From Syntrophomonas sp. UBA4911 (lineage in GTDB: Bacteria; Bacillota; Syntrophomonadia; Syntrophomonadales; Syntrophomonadaceae): 10,481 nucleotides of DNA. Under the pieces are notes generated by a model. That model was given only the letters and a program-made list of their open reading frames with translations, searched no databases and had not been told where the DNA came from. The stretch covers positions 42,874 through 53,354 of the forward strand of contig DHCD01000066.1 of assembly GCA_002398105.1 (NCBI GenBank), given 5' to 3'. Position numbers and translations under genes: made by a program. Of the stretch, positions 1 through 6,189 are shown in pieces; positions within the stretch are counted from its first letter, which is position 1; the number at the start of each line of letters is the position of its first letter.

Positions 1-122
1 CTTATTACGAAAGCGGACAGAGAATGGTGCCGCCGTCTGTTCTGTGTGCCTTAGCCGACTTTTACGGTGTAAGCGTCGACTACATCCTCGGACGCACCAA
101 CCACAAAAAGACAAATAAATAA
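1..122 (+). CDS. XRE-family HTH transcriptional regulator, C-terminal fragment
   Basis: This is the end of a helix-turn-helix repressor of the XRE/Cro type; the DNA-recognition part lies off the left edge. The readable frame begins at base 3 and stops at TAA 120-122, giving about 39 residues. They show the typical family tail: YESGQR, then PSVLCALADFYGVSVDYILGRTN, which is the fourth and fifth helices of the HTH domain and the usual VxxDYLLGRT end. The protein ends a few lysine-rich residues later, so it appears to be a short single-domain regulator. Such proteins bind operators as dimers, often near their own gene. The target cannot be told here; the next gene (macro domain) follows after 93 bases on the same strand. 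The family call is firm; the regulatory target is open. Confidence 0.85.
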   Translation, partial: YYESGQRMVPPSVLCALADFYGVSVDYILGRTNHKKTNK

Positions 123-215
123 TTAAACATAACAGTGCCATGGTGAATCTCATGTGCCTGTTCTGTTGCTGGAAAATCCATTGTTTTACCAGGGAACCCG
201 CCGGGATGGAAAGAG

Positions 216-737
216 GTGGTCAGGCTGAGTTTGCAAATTGTCAAAGGAGATATCACGACCTGGGCGGCGGATGCCATTGTGAACGCCGCCAACACCTCGC
301 TGCTGGGCGGGGGCGGTGTGGACGGAGCCATCCACCGGGCGGCGGGACCGGAGCTGCTTAAGGAATGCCGGACGCTGCACGGCTGCGAAACCGGTCAGGC
401 CAAGATCACCGCCGGGTACAATCTGCCGGCCAAGTATGTGATTCATACGCCCGGCCCCATTTGGCGGGGTGGTCATAAGAACGAGCCGGAGCTGCTGGCT
501 TCCTGCTACCGCAGCTGCCTGCGGCTGGCGGAGCAAAACGGCTGCCGCACTGTGGCTTTTCCCTCCATCAGCACCGGGGCCTACCGCTTTCCGCTGGATA
601 AAGCCGCTGCCATTGCTGTGAAAGAAATATTGGCATTTCTGGAGCATGCCGGACTTGTCCGCCAGGTCACCATGGTTTGCTTTGACGATGCGACCAGGGT
701 GGTCTACGATACCGCCCTGAGGCGGAAAAGATCTTGA
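216..737 (+). CDS. Macro-domain protein (O-acetyl-ADP-ribose deacetylase / ADP-ribosyl hydrolase, MacroD/YmdB type)
   Basis: A single macro domain fills almost all 173 residues. Visible motifs are GDIT (11-14), NAAN (23-26), the glycine-rich loop and helix GGGGVDGAIHRAAG (31-44) and the phosphate-binding loop ISTGAYRFP (118-126). These match the MacroD/YmdB class, in which the Asn and the Asp of GGGVD (here Asp36) act in hydrolysing O-acetyl-ADP-ribose and mono-ADP-ribosyl-aspartate/glutamate. Expected location is the cytoplasm. The start is uncertain: GTG 216 has only a close GGAAAG upstream, and an in-frame TTG at 231 sits a better distance from AGAGGTGG; both keep the domain whole. A second TGA follows the stop directly. 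No ADP-ribosyltransferase partner is visible beside it, so a DarTG-type toxin-antitoxin role is not supported. Family call sure; substrate inferred. Confidence 0.92.
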   Translation: MVRLSLQIVKGDITTWAADAIVNAANTSLLGGGGVDGAIHRAAGPELLKECRTLHGCETGQAKITAGYNLPAKYVIHTPGPIWRGGHKNEPELLASCYRSCLRLAEQNGCRTVAFPSISTGAYRFPLDKAAAIAVKEILAFLEHAGLVRQVTMVCFDDATRVVYDTALRRKRS

Positions 738-925
738 TGATACCGGTGCTGTCGATTTGGGACCACTGAAAATCAGGGATTACTGCCTTGCGGAAAAGCT
801 GTATGCTGCCGGACAATTTCTGTAAACCGCATTACGGTTCGAATGATGACAGCAGATTCTGCATGTGCCGCAATCCGGTATAACATCCGGAAGTGCGGAA
901 AGCCTAAGAAGGGAGAGGGTCCGCC
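738..925. other. Intergenic gap between macro-domain gene and the five-gene unit
   Basis: This 188-base stretch separates two genes of the same strand. The + frame that continues the macro gene stays open after two TGA codons (735-740) up to about base 980, but it is cysteine- and arginine-rich, has no start codon with a ribosome binding site, and resembles no family I know. I see no convincing -35/-10 pair and no T-tailed hairpin. The 3' end supplies the ribosome binding site GGGAGAGGG (911-919) for the gene at 926. The promoter of the downstream unit may lie here, but I cannot point to it. Confidence 0.4.
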
Positions 926-1186
926 ATGCAAAAGACCGAACTTCAAAACATCCCCGGAGTGGGGAAGCAGACGGAAAAGGATTTGATCAGGCTGGGGTAT
1001 CCTACCATAGCCTCTCTCAAAAACGCCGACCCGGAGGAAATGTATCGGCGCGACTGTATGGAACGCGGCCTGCAGCTTGATCGCTGTGTGCTCTATGTTT
1101 ACCGCTGTGCTGTTTACTATGCCGCCAACCAGCGGCATGACCCGGAAAAACTTAAGTGGTGGAATTGGAAGGACGGAGTGGGATGA
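926..1186 (+). CDS. Helix-hairpin-helix protein, Cdd1 / 'pathogenicity locus' family
   Basis: This 86-residue protein opens with a helix-hairpin-helix motif: LQNIPGVGKQTEKDLIRLGY (6-25), in which PGVG is the hairpin turn. The motif usually contacts the DNA backbone without sequence preference. The remainder, with the conserved-looking RRDCMERGLQLDRCVLYVYRCAVYYA (41-66) and a tryptophan-rich end (KWWNWKDG), fits the small Cdd1 family found next to varied genes in Clostridia. Three cysteines (44, 54, 61) could bind metal or form a redox site, but that is speculation. The ATG at 926 follows GGAGAGG by about seven bases. Its stop TGA (1184-1186) overlaps the ATG of the GyrI-like gene (ATGA), implying translational coupling. 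No function has been set for the family that I can cite; DNA binding is inferred. Confidence 0.8.
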   Translation: MQKTELQNIPGVGKQTEKDLIRLGYPTIASLKNADPEEMYRRDCMERGLQLDRCVLYVYRCAVYYAANQRHDPEKLKWWNWKDGVG

Positions 1187-1824
1187 GCGATAAGCTGGAT
1201 TACAAAAAGAAATATAAAGACCTGTACGTGCCTAAATCTAAGCCGGTGAAAATACTGGTGCCACCCATGAAGTTTATCATGGTGGAAGGTACCGGCGACC
1301 CCAACGAAGAGGACGGGGCCTACACAAACGCCGTCGGTCTGCTCTACACTCTCAGCTACACTATCAAGATGAGTAAAATGAGCGGCAGCGCTCCGGAGGG
1401 CTACTTTGACTATGTCGTGCCGCCGCTGGAGGGACTGTGGTGGATGGCCGACGGCTTGGCAGGCGTTGATTACTCCCGCAAGAGCGATTTCTGCTGGGTA
1501 TCCATGATCCGCCAGCCGGAGTTTGTGACGCCGGAAGTTTTTGCCTGGGCGTGCGCCGAGGCGCGGAGAAAAAAAGACATCGACTTTTCTCCTGCCCGGC
1601 TGGAAACGCTGGACGAGGGGTTGTGCGTCCAGTGTATGCACATCGGTCCTTACGATGACGAACCGGCGACGGTGGCGAAAATGGAGGCGTTTATTGAGGC
1701 TAATGGTCTCATCAACGACATCGGAGACAACCGCCGCCACCATGAGATTTATCTGTCCGATCCGCGCAGGGGCGATCCGGCAAAGCTAAAAACGGTGCTG
1801 CGCGTACCGGTGAAGGAGGCGTAA
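1183..1824 (+). CDS. GyrI-like small-molecule-binding domain protein (COG4832 type)
   Basis: The protein has 213 residues from the ATG at 1183; an upstream in-frame GTG at 1156 would add nine residues, but the ATGA overlap with the preceding gene favours 1183. The family resembles the effector domain of AraC/MerR regulators (SOUL/GyrI fold) without a DNA-binding domain. Family-typical stretches are PPMKFIMVEGTGDPN near residues 27-41, an aromatic-rich central part (YFDYVVPPLEGLWWMADG), and the C-terminal core QCMHIGPYDDEPATV followed by RRHHEIYLSDPRR and KLKTVLRVPV. Such domains bind cationic or hydrophobic ligands, and some are hydrolases of cyclopropanoid adducts; the ligand here is unknown. 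It sits between two helix-hairpin-helix genes and is spaced two bases from the next one, so a stand-alone sensor or binding role alongside DNA-binding partners is conceivable. Family call good; role inferred. Confidence 0.88.
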   Translation: MSDKLDYKKKYKDLYVPKSKPVKILVPPMKFIMVEGTGDPNEEDGAYTNAVGLLYTLSYTIKMSKMSGSAPEGYFDYVVPPLEGLWWMADGLAGVDYSRKSDFCWVSMIRQPEFVTPEVFAWACAEARRKKDIDFSPARLETLDEGLCVQCMHIGPYDDEPATVAKMEAFIEANGLINDIGDNRRHHEIYLSDPRRGDPAKLKTVLRVPVKEA

Positions 1825-1826
1825 AT

Positions 1827-2081
1827 ATGGAAGAACTGCAAAGCCTGCCCAACATCGGCCGCAAGTTGGAGCATCAGCTCCATGAGGCCGGAATCGGCAC
1901 GGTAGAGGAACTGAAACAAGTCGGCAGCCGCGAGGCATGGCTGCGCATTCTGGCCTTCGACCCCTCCGCCTGCCTCATGCGCCTGTCGGCGCTGGAAGGG
2001 GCGATCCGGGGCGTACGCTGGCACAGCCTTGATCCGGAGGTGAAGGCCGAGCTTAAGGCGTTCTATCATCAGCACAAATAA
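1827..2081 (+). CDS. TfoX C-terminal-domain-like helix-hairpin-helix protein
   Basis: This 84-residue protein corresponds to the C-terminal domain of TfoX/Sxy alone; the N-terminal TfoX domain is missing. It shows LQSLPNIGRKLEHQLHEAGIGTVEELKQVGSREAW (4-38), a helix-hairpin-helix core, followed by ACLMRLSALEGAIRGVRWHSLDPEVKAELKAFY (49-81), the usual family end. In Gammaproteobacteria full TfoX helps turn on competence genes, but stand-alone C-terminal domains are common in Firmicutes and their role is not known. The N-terminal third aligns by eye with the Cdd1-like protein encoded at 926 (LQ-P-G, then a turn, then LK). The start ATG 1827 has AAGGAGG eight bases upstream, inside the end of the GyrI-like gene. 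Most likely co-translated with its neighbours. Confidence 0.85.
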   Translation: MEELQSLPNIGRKLEHQLHEAGIGTVEELKQVGSREAWLRILAFDPSACLMRLSALEGAIRGVRWHSLDPEVKAELKAFYHQHK

Positions 2082-2091
2082 GGAGAAAACA

Positions 2092-2565
2092 ATGAAACTC
2101 GGATACAAGCTGCCGCTGCTGGCAGTGAAAGACGTGGAAGCGTCCAAGAAATTTTACGGTGAGCTGTTTGGCCTGACAGTGGCAATGGATTTGGGACGGA
2201 ACGTCACTTTCTCCGCAGGGTTCGCCATCCAGCAGGATTTTGCGTGGCTCTGCGATTTGCCGAAAGAATCGGTTGTGGAGCGCTCCCACAATATGGAGCT
2301 CTACTTCGAAGTTGAGGATTTCGATGCCTTCCTCGAAAGGCTTGCGGCCTTCAATGTAGAGCAGGTGCACCCGCCTAAGACGCATGAATGGAAGCAGCGC
2401 GTCGCCCGCATCTATGATCCGGATGGGCACATCATTGAAATAGGGGAGAGCATGGCGGTTATCGCCAGACGCTTCCTCGCTCAGGGCAAAACGCCCGAAG
2501 AAACAGCGGCGCTCATCCAGCACCCAATTGAATTTATCATAGCCAGCAAGGAGGAAAAAATCTGA
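2092..2565 (+). CDS. VOC-superfamily (glyoxalase/bleomycin-resistance fold) protein
   Basis: This 157-residue protein has the vicinal-oxygen-chelate fold. The first beta-alpha module is LPLLAVKDVEASKKFYGELFGLTV (7-30); the second carries HNMELYFEVEDFDAFLERL (66-84) and ends with VARIYDPDGHIIEIGE (104-119), the standard motif with the metal-ligand glutamate (Glu116). His93 may be another ligand. A C-terminal extension of about 35 residues (MAVIARRFLAQGKTPEETAALIQHP and after) is seen in a clostridial subgroup and is not part of the core fold. Members include glyoxalases, dioxygenases and drug-binding proteins; the substrate cannot be told. The ATG has AAGGAGA five bases upstream. Its TGA overlaps the next ATG by one base, so expression with the ArsC-like gene is likely. 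Confidence 0.88.
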   Translation: MKLGYKLPLLAVKDVEASKKFYGELFGLTVAMDLGRNVTFSAGFAIQQDFAWLCDLPKESVVERSHNMELYFEVEDFDAFLERLAAFNVEQVHPPKTHEWKQRVARIYDPDGHIIEIGESMAVIARRFLAQGKTPEETAALIQHPIEFIIASKEEKI

Positions 2566-2915
2566 TGTTATTTGTCTGTTATCCCCAATGCACCACCTGC
2601 AAGAAGGCGCGGGCGTGGCTGGACCAAATCGGCGCCGCTTATACTTTCCGCGACATCAAGCTGGATAATCCGTCGGAGACGGAGCTGCGGCAATGGTACG
2701 CAGCCAGCGGGCTCCCTCTGAAGCGCTTCTTCAATACCAGCGGCCTGCAATACAAGGCTCTGGCCCTTAAGGACAAACTCTCAACCATGAGCGAGGACGA
2801 GCAATTGTCCTTGCTCGCCACGGACGGCATGCTGGTCAAGCGCCCTATCCTTGTGGGCGACGGCTTCGTCCTGGTCGGCTTCAAACAGGACGAGTGGGAA
2901 TCTAAGCTCCGATAA
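2565..2915 (+). CDS. ArsC/Spx-family thioredoxin-fold protein (arsenate-reductase-like)
   Basis: The 116-residue length matches the ArsC/Spx/MgsR family. Near the N-terminus is YPQCTTCKKARAWL with Cys9-x-x-Cys12, followed by the RDI strand (29-31), FFNTSG (55-60) and the cis-proline motif MLVKRPILVGDG (89-100). Such proteins either reduce arsenate through Cys9 with glutaredoxin-like chemistry or, as in Spx, sense disulfide stress with the CxxC pair and bind RNA polymerase. No ars genes (arsB, arsR) are visible around it, so arsenic resistance is not supported by context; a thiol reductase or redox sensor is as likely. The ribosome binding site AGGAGG lies at about 2549-2554 inside the VOC gene. 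It is the last gene of the unit and faces the minus-strand HD-GYP gene across 108 bases. Confidence 0.9.
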   Translation: MLFVCYPQCTTCKKARAWLDQIGAAYTFRDIKLDNPSETELRQWYAASGLPLKRFFNTSGLQYKALALKDKLSTMSEDEQLSLLATDGMLVKRPILVGDGFVLVGFKQDEWESKLR

Positions 2916-3023
2916 ATCATCGGCAAAGTTGCCGGGAAAAAACTACCCATAGCGGCAAGAGCCTGGATAGCTGAGAAGTTTGTAGCGGAGGAACGTGAAG
3001 GTGAAATTAGCGCTGAATCCATA
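2916..3023. other. Convergent intergenic junction, change in composition
   Basis: These 108 bases lie between two converging genes. A 14-base palindrome (2921-2934, CGGCAAAGTTGCCG) sits five bases after the ArsC-like stop but is followed by an A-run on the + strand and by no T-run on either strand, so it is not a clear terminator. The frame of the ArsC-like gene stays open past its TAA and reads a protein-like lysine/alanine/glutamate-rich stretch (KKLPIAARAWIAEKF, then VAEEREGEISAES) that may be a gene remnant or chance. The G+C-rich block ends about here. Confidence 0.4.
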
Positions 3024-4535
3024 TTACCCTTCAATTTTCTCCCACACCTTGTTCCTGCTGAAGATATCCAACAGAGTTCCGTCAAGCTGGTCGTCTTTAA
3101 CCATGAATCCCAGGATTTTTAAGGCCTGTTCCAGAGGCATGGCTTTTTTGTAAGGGCGGTCGTCGGCGGTCAAAGCATCGAAGACATCGACCAGGGCCAG
3201 TATGCGGCCCTCGGTGGGAATCTCCTCTCCCTTAAGCCCATGGGGATAGCCCTTCCCGTTCAGGTGCTCATGATGGATGGAGGCAAAATAGGGGACATCT
3301 TTTAATTTGCGGATAAATGGTATTTTGTCCAGCATTCTGGCGGTTACCGTTACGTGGTCTTCCATGATGCGGCGTTCGGCATCGGTCAGGGTGCCTTTGA
3401 CCACGCTGAGGGAGGTCAGTTCCTCCTCCTTTAACCAGGGTTGCAGCGTGCCGTCCCGGTCCTGATAAGTCCGGGATGCTACCTCCTGTATTTTTTCTTT
3501 TAATTCGGCATCAATGAAAGTTGAAGGATTATCACACTTTAAGACCAGTTCCCGGGCTTCTTTAAGATAGTCCTGTTCCGCTTGCCAGCACTTCTCCAAC
3601 TCTTCGCTGGGGCCCGGCAGCAGCAGCTTTTCTTCCAGATATTCCGCCTTCCGGGCGGCATAGATGTAGTCAAAGCGCTGCATAACCAGCTCCAACTGAC
3701 GCTCAATGCGGGTGGATTTATTCATAACCTCCAGGGGAGTAGCAATTTTACCGATATCGTGGAGCCACCCGGCCATAACCAGTTGGGCAATCCGGTCTGC
3801 ACTAAAGGAAGGCGGTTCCCCTTGATTTAACTGTTCCTGATTGATGGCTCGGGCCAGTTCTCCCGCCAGCAGGGCCACCCGTCGGGTGTGATTGGCGTTA
3901 TAAGGGGTACGCGAATCTATAGCCGTGGCCATAACCTCCACGAAGGAATTAAACAGGTTTTCAATGTCGTTTAATAATTGCATATTGGTAAGAAAAATAG
4001 CAGCCTGGGAGGCGAGGGAACTGATAACATGCTCAAAGTATTGGGCAAAAGGAATTAGCTCGCCTTTTGCATCGCGGGCATTTATGAGCTGGAGTACCCC
4101 TATAACCGTACCTTCATGGTTCTCCAGGGGAATGACCAGCATGGACAGGGTTTTATAGCCGGTAGCCTCGTCAAATTTGCGGGGGCCGGAAAAATCAAAT
4201 TCTTCAGCCTGGTAGACGTCGGGGATGTTTACGCTTTTTTTCGTAATAGCCACATAGGCGGATATATTCTCCATCTTCATGGGAACCGGAGGAAGGTCGA
4301 TCGGGTGGCCCTCCCCGCCCCGGAAAGTATTCATGCTCTCATTCTGCATAATCGTGAAGCTGAGGCAATCACCCTCACAGAGGTATAGAGTCCCGGCATC
4401 GGCATTGGTTATTCGCCTGGCTTCAGTGACAATCTTCTCCAAAAGCCGGTTGCGGTCCTTTTCCGCAGAAAGTGCGATTCCTATACTGATAATATCCTCT
4501 ACCTGTTGCAGAATTTCCGAAGTATAAATTTTCAA
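3024..4535 (-). CDS. GAF + HD-GYP domain protein (probable cyclic-di-GMP phosphodiesterase)
   Basis: The protein has 503 residues. A GAF sensor domain spans about 20-185 (RRITNADAGTLYL near 41-52, PLENHEGTVIGVLQLIN at 136-151). An HD-GYP domain follows from about 190: His216, the pair HD at 259-260 with Lys263, His394, HHE 421-423, GKGYP 427-431 and DVFDALTADDRPYK 450-463. These are the metal ligands and signature of phosphodiesterases that break c-di-GMP to pGpG or GMP. The canonical DG before GYP is NG here (Asn426). Between NKST (272-275) and VVKGTLTDAE (378-387) there is an insertion of about 105 residues, helical and charged, that ordinary HD-GYP domains lack. No membrane segment is seen, so it is probably cytosolic. 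The start is TTG (4535-4533); the TTGA overlap with the upstream metallo-hydrolase stop supports it and implies coupling. Activity and GAF ligand are inferred. Confidence 0.93.
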   Translation of the reverse strand: MKIYTSEILQQVEDIISIGIALSAEKDRNRLLEKIVTEARRITNADAGTLYLCEGDCLSFTIMQNESMNTFRGGEGHPIDLPPVPMKMENISAYVAITKKSVNIPDVYQAEEFDFSGPRKFDEATGYKTLSMLVIPLENHEGTVIGVLQLINARDAKGELIPFAQYFEHVISSLASQAAIFLTNMQLLNDIENLFNSFVEVMATAIDSRTPYNANHTRRVALLAGELARAINQEQLNQGEPPSFSADRIAQLVMAGWLHDIGKIATPLEVMNKSTRIERQLELVMQRFDYIYAARKAEYLEEKLLLPGPSEELEKCWQAEQDYLKEARELVLKCDNPSTFIDAELKEKIQEVASRTYQDRDGTLQPWLKEEELTSLSVVKGTLTDAERRIMEDHVTVTARMLDKIPFIRKLKDVPYFASIHHEHLNGKGYPHGLKGEEIPTEGRILALVDVFDALTADDRPYKKAMPLEQALKILGFMVKDDQLDGTLLDIFSRNKVWEKIEG

Positions 4536-5359
4536 AGATTGATCACCATTCCTTCACGTGCGGCAACACAACTGCTCATACGAGCCTGGGCCTGCTTTTC
4601 GATTTCTTCCATTTCGTTGTCACTGCGAAAATTGGCATGATGGAAAAGTACCAGCCGCTTAGCGTCTGCAGCCTGGACCAGCTTTATTCCCTCCTGCCAG
4701 GTGGAATGCCCCCAACCGATGTAATTAGGGTATTCGTCATCGGTAAAATGAGTGTCATATATAACCAGGTCGGAATTATGCACAAACCGGCATAATTCCT
4801 GGTCAATCTCCGGATAGTGCTCGGTATCGGTGACATAGCAGCATGAGCGCCCCTGGCAGTCCAGGCGATAGGAGAGACCGCCGTTGGGATGGTTATTAAC
4901 TATGGTGTCAAGACTGATTCCGTCTCCCAATTCCAGGTGAACCCCGCTGTCAAGCTCGCGGAAGTCGATTTCAGCCCCCATCTGGTCCAGGCTGATGGGG
5001 AAATGCTGATATGCCATTTGTCCGGCCATAAGCTCGGAGAAGGTGGCGTCGGTTTTGCTCTGACCATAAAGACGGAAATGGTTGCCCTTGATAAAGGCCG
5101 GAGAAAAGAAGGGAAAACCCTGGATGTGGTCCCAGTGGGTGTGGGTGATAAAAATATCGCCGCTAAGCTTTTCACCGTTTTTGATCAACTCGCGCCCCAA
5201 ACTGTATATTCCGCTGCCGGCATCAAAAATAAACAGGCGTTTCCTGATCTGCACTTGCACACAGGAGGTGTTGCCTCCGTATTTCAGGGTATCCGGGCCA
5301 GGTACGGGAATCGACCCTCGTACCCCCCAGAATATAACCTGGAAATCAGTTTTTGCCAT
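4532..5359 (-). CDS. Metallo-beta-lactamase-fold hydrolase (possible phosphodiesterase)
   Basis: This 275-residue MBL-fold protein begins with FWGVRGSIPVPG and KYGGNTSCVQV (10-37), a start shared by a group of MBL proteins often found near signalling domains. The dinuclear metal site is visible: HTHWDH 73-78, His157 in NNHPNGGLSYR, Asp178 in YVTDTEH, and the HH pair at 240-241. A DTHF motif (202-205) and GWGHSTW (215-221) are further family marks, like those of RNase Z and cyclic-nucleotide phosphodiesterases of the Lactamase_B_2 group. The lack of a signal peptide points to the cytoplasm. The ATG follows GAGGTGG by four bases. Its TGA overlaps the TTG start of the HD-GYP gene, so both are probably made together; a cyclic or linear nucleotide substrate is therefore a reasonable guess but unproven. 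Confidence 0.9.
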   Translation of the reverse strand: MAKTDFQVIFWGVRGSIPVPGPDTLKYGGNTSCVQVQIRKRLFIFDAGSGIYSLGRELIKNGEKLSGDIFITHTHWDHIQGFPFFSPAFIKGNHFRLYGQSKTDATFSELMAGQMAYQHFPISLDQMGAEIDFRELDSGVHLELGDGISLDTIVNNHPNGGLSYRLDCQGRSCCYVTDTEHYPEIDQELCRFVHNSDLVIYDTHFTDDEYPNYIGWGHSTWQEGIKLVQAADAKRLVLFHHANFRSDNEMEEIEKQAQARMSSCVAAREGMVINL

Positions 5360-5450
5360 TAATCCACCTCTTTAAAATAAAGTTAAATGGATTGAGCTTA
5401 TCCATGGCTCCTATATTCCCTCTTTAAACTTCGAAATCCTCTATTATGGT
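5360..5450 (-). promoter_or_regulatory. Intergenic leader upstream of the MBL/HD-GYP pair
   Basis: This 91-base, A+T-rich gap separates the GerMN gene from the metallo-hydrolase gene on the same (minus) strand. A perfect 6-base inverted repeat with a 7-base loop (ATGGAT 5387-5392, ATCCAT 5400-5405) lies 28 bases upstream of the metallo-hydrolase start; it could be an operator or a small hairpin. No T-run follows it in the direction of transcription. I see no strong -35/-10 pair, so a separate promoter is possible but not shown. Confidence 0.25.
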
Positions 5451-6023
5451 TTATTTTTTGATGATATCTGTGTTTCTTTCCAGAGGTTCGGAAGTATCCA
5501 TGTGCCCGGCCAGGGTTTCCACTTTCTTGCCTTCGATCAATAGCTGCACTTTGTCGATGGAACTGATCTCGGTCAAAGAGTTTATGAGTGAATACAGGGT
5601 CATGGTTTCTCCCGCGCTTCCGCCCGGATGGTTGCTTTTAAGTGCGTCATTGAAATTTACATCGGCGATGCCATTACTGATCTTCAGTGATAAGAGTTTA
5701 CTTTCAGCTGGAATCGTAGGTTGCAGATCCTTGCTCTCGGGTCCGGCTATAAGCCCCTCAACTATCTTGCTGGCCAGAAGCTCATCGTCCCCCTCTTTAA
5801 TTTTCAGGGTACGCTTCTCCGGCACCAGGTATTCGGCCTGATCATCGCTGAAATATAAGGCGGCCTCAATAGTAACCGTCTGGGGTTGATCGGCACCGGG
5901 GTTTTTATTAGTATCAGGATCACCCTGGCTGGTAAATTTACATCCGCCCAGTGCCGTTGCTACCAGCAGCAGGCTCAGCATAAAGACCAGAAGGCTGCTC
6001 TTTATTTTCATCTCCTTATCCAT
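5451..6023 (-). CDS. GerMN-domain lipoprotein (sporulation/germination type)
   Basis: The 190-residue protein starts with a lipoprotein signal: positively charged MDKEMKIK, a hydrophobic stretch (11-25) and the lipobox LGGC with Cys28 as the lipidated residue, so it should be anchored to the outer face of the membrane. A low-complexity linker (29-50, Asp/Asn/Pro/Gln-rich) leads to one GerMN domain (about 52-172): ALYFSDDQAEYLVPEKR, LASKIVEGLIAGP, ISNGIADVNFNDAL, then ETMTLYSLINSLTEI and VQLLIEGKKVETLAGH. B. subtilis GerM, with two such domains, acts in engulfment, sporulation and germination; single-domain lipoproteins like this one also occur. The start ATG 6023 has AAGGAG 11 bases upstream; the ATG at 6011 is an alternative with a too-close site. 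It is the first gene of the minus-strand group. Confidence 0.88.
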   Translation of the reverse strand: MDKEMKIKSSLLVFMLSLLLVATALGGCKFTSQGDPDTNKNPGADQPQTVTIEAALYFSDDQAEYLVPEKRTLKIKEGDDELLASKIVEGLIAGPESKDLQPTIPAESKLLSLKISNGIADVNFNDALKSNHPGGSAGETMTLYSLINSLTEISSIDKVQLLIEGKKVETLAGHMDTSEPLERNTDIIKK

Positions 6024-6189
6024 CCTTTCGCTAACTCCTTTTTTATAATTATAGCTTTGTTCAACTATTATTACGCCATATCATAAAATTTACTATCACT
6101 GCATATAGAACAATTAGTACCTGAAACGGGTATAAATTCACGGACGCAGGGTAAAAATCAGTGAAAACGAGACGAGGAGAGATTTTGCT
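6024..6189. promoter_or_regulatory. Divergent intergenic region between GerMN gene and small + strand gene
   Basis: These 166 A+T-rich bases must hold the promoters of both directions. On the minus strand a TATAAT (6053-6048) lies just upstream of the GerMN ribosome binding site, with no good -35. On the + strand TATAAA at 6131-6136 has a weak partner GAACAA 17 bases upstream. Neither is convincing as a sigma-A promoter, and sporulation sigma factors may be used instead. GAGGAGAG (6174-6181) serves as ribosome binding site for the gene at 6190. Confidence 0.3.

Noticed and set aside
186..647. Long minus-strand open frame opposite the macro-domain gene
   Set aside because: The + strand has a complete macro-domain protein there; the antisense product has no recognisable domain and is explained by G+C-rich codon bias.
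216..737. DarG-type antitoxin of a toxin-antitoxin system
   Set aside because: The macro domain is alone, of the MacroD/YmdB kind, and no DarT gene is adjacent on its right side.
741..980. Open + strand frame after the double TGA of the macro gene, cysteine-rich
   Set aside because: No start codon with a ribosome binding site, odd Arg/Cys-rich content, resembles no known family, and it overlaps the well-supported gene at 926 in another frame.
2565..2915. Arsenic resistance operon
   Set aside because: Only an ArsC/Spx-fold protein is present; no arsR, arsB or arsenite pump genes are nearby.
2921..2934. Palindrome CGGCAAAGTTGCCG as a terminator for the converging genes
   Set aside because: No T-run follows on either strand and the loop is very small, so an intrinsic terminator is not supported.
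2639..3085. Minus-strand open frame across the ArsC-like gene and the junction
   Set aside because: Serine/arginine-rich with no domain, and opposite a clear ArsC/Spx-family gene.
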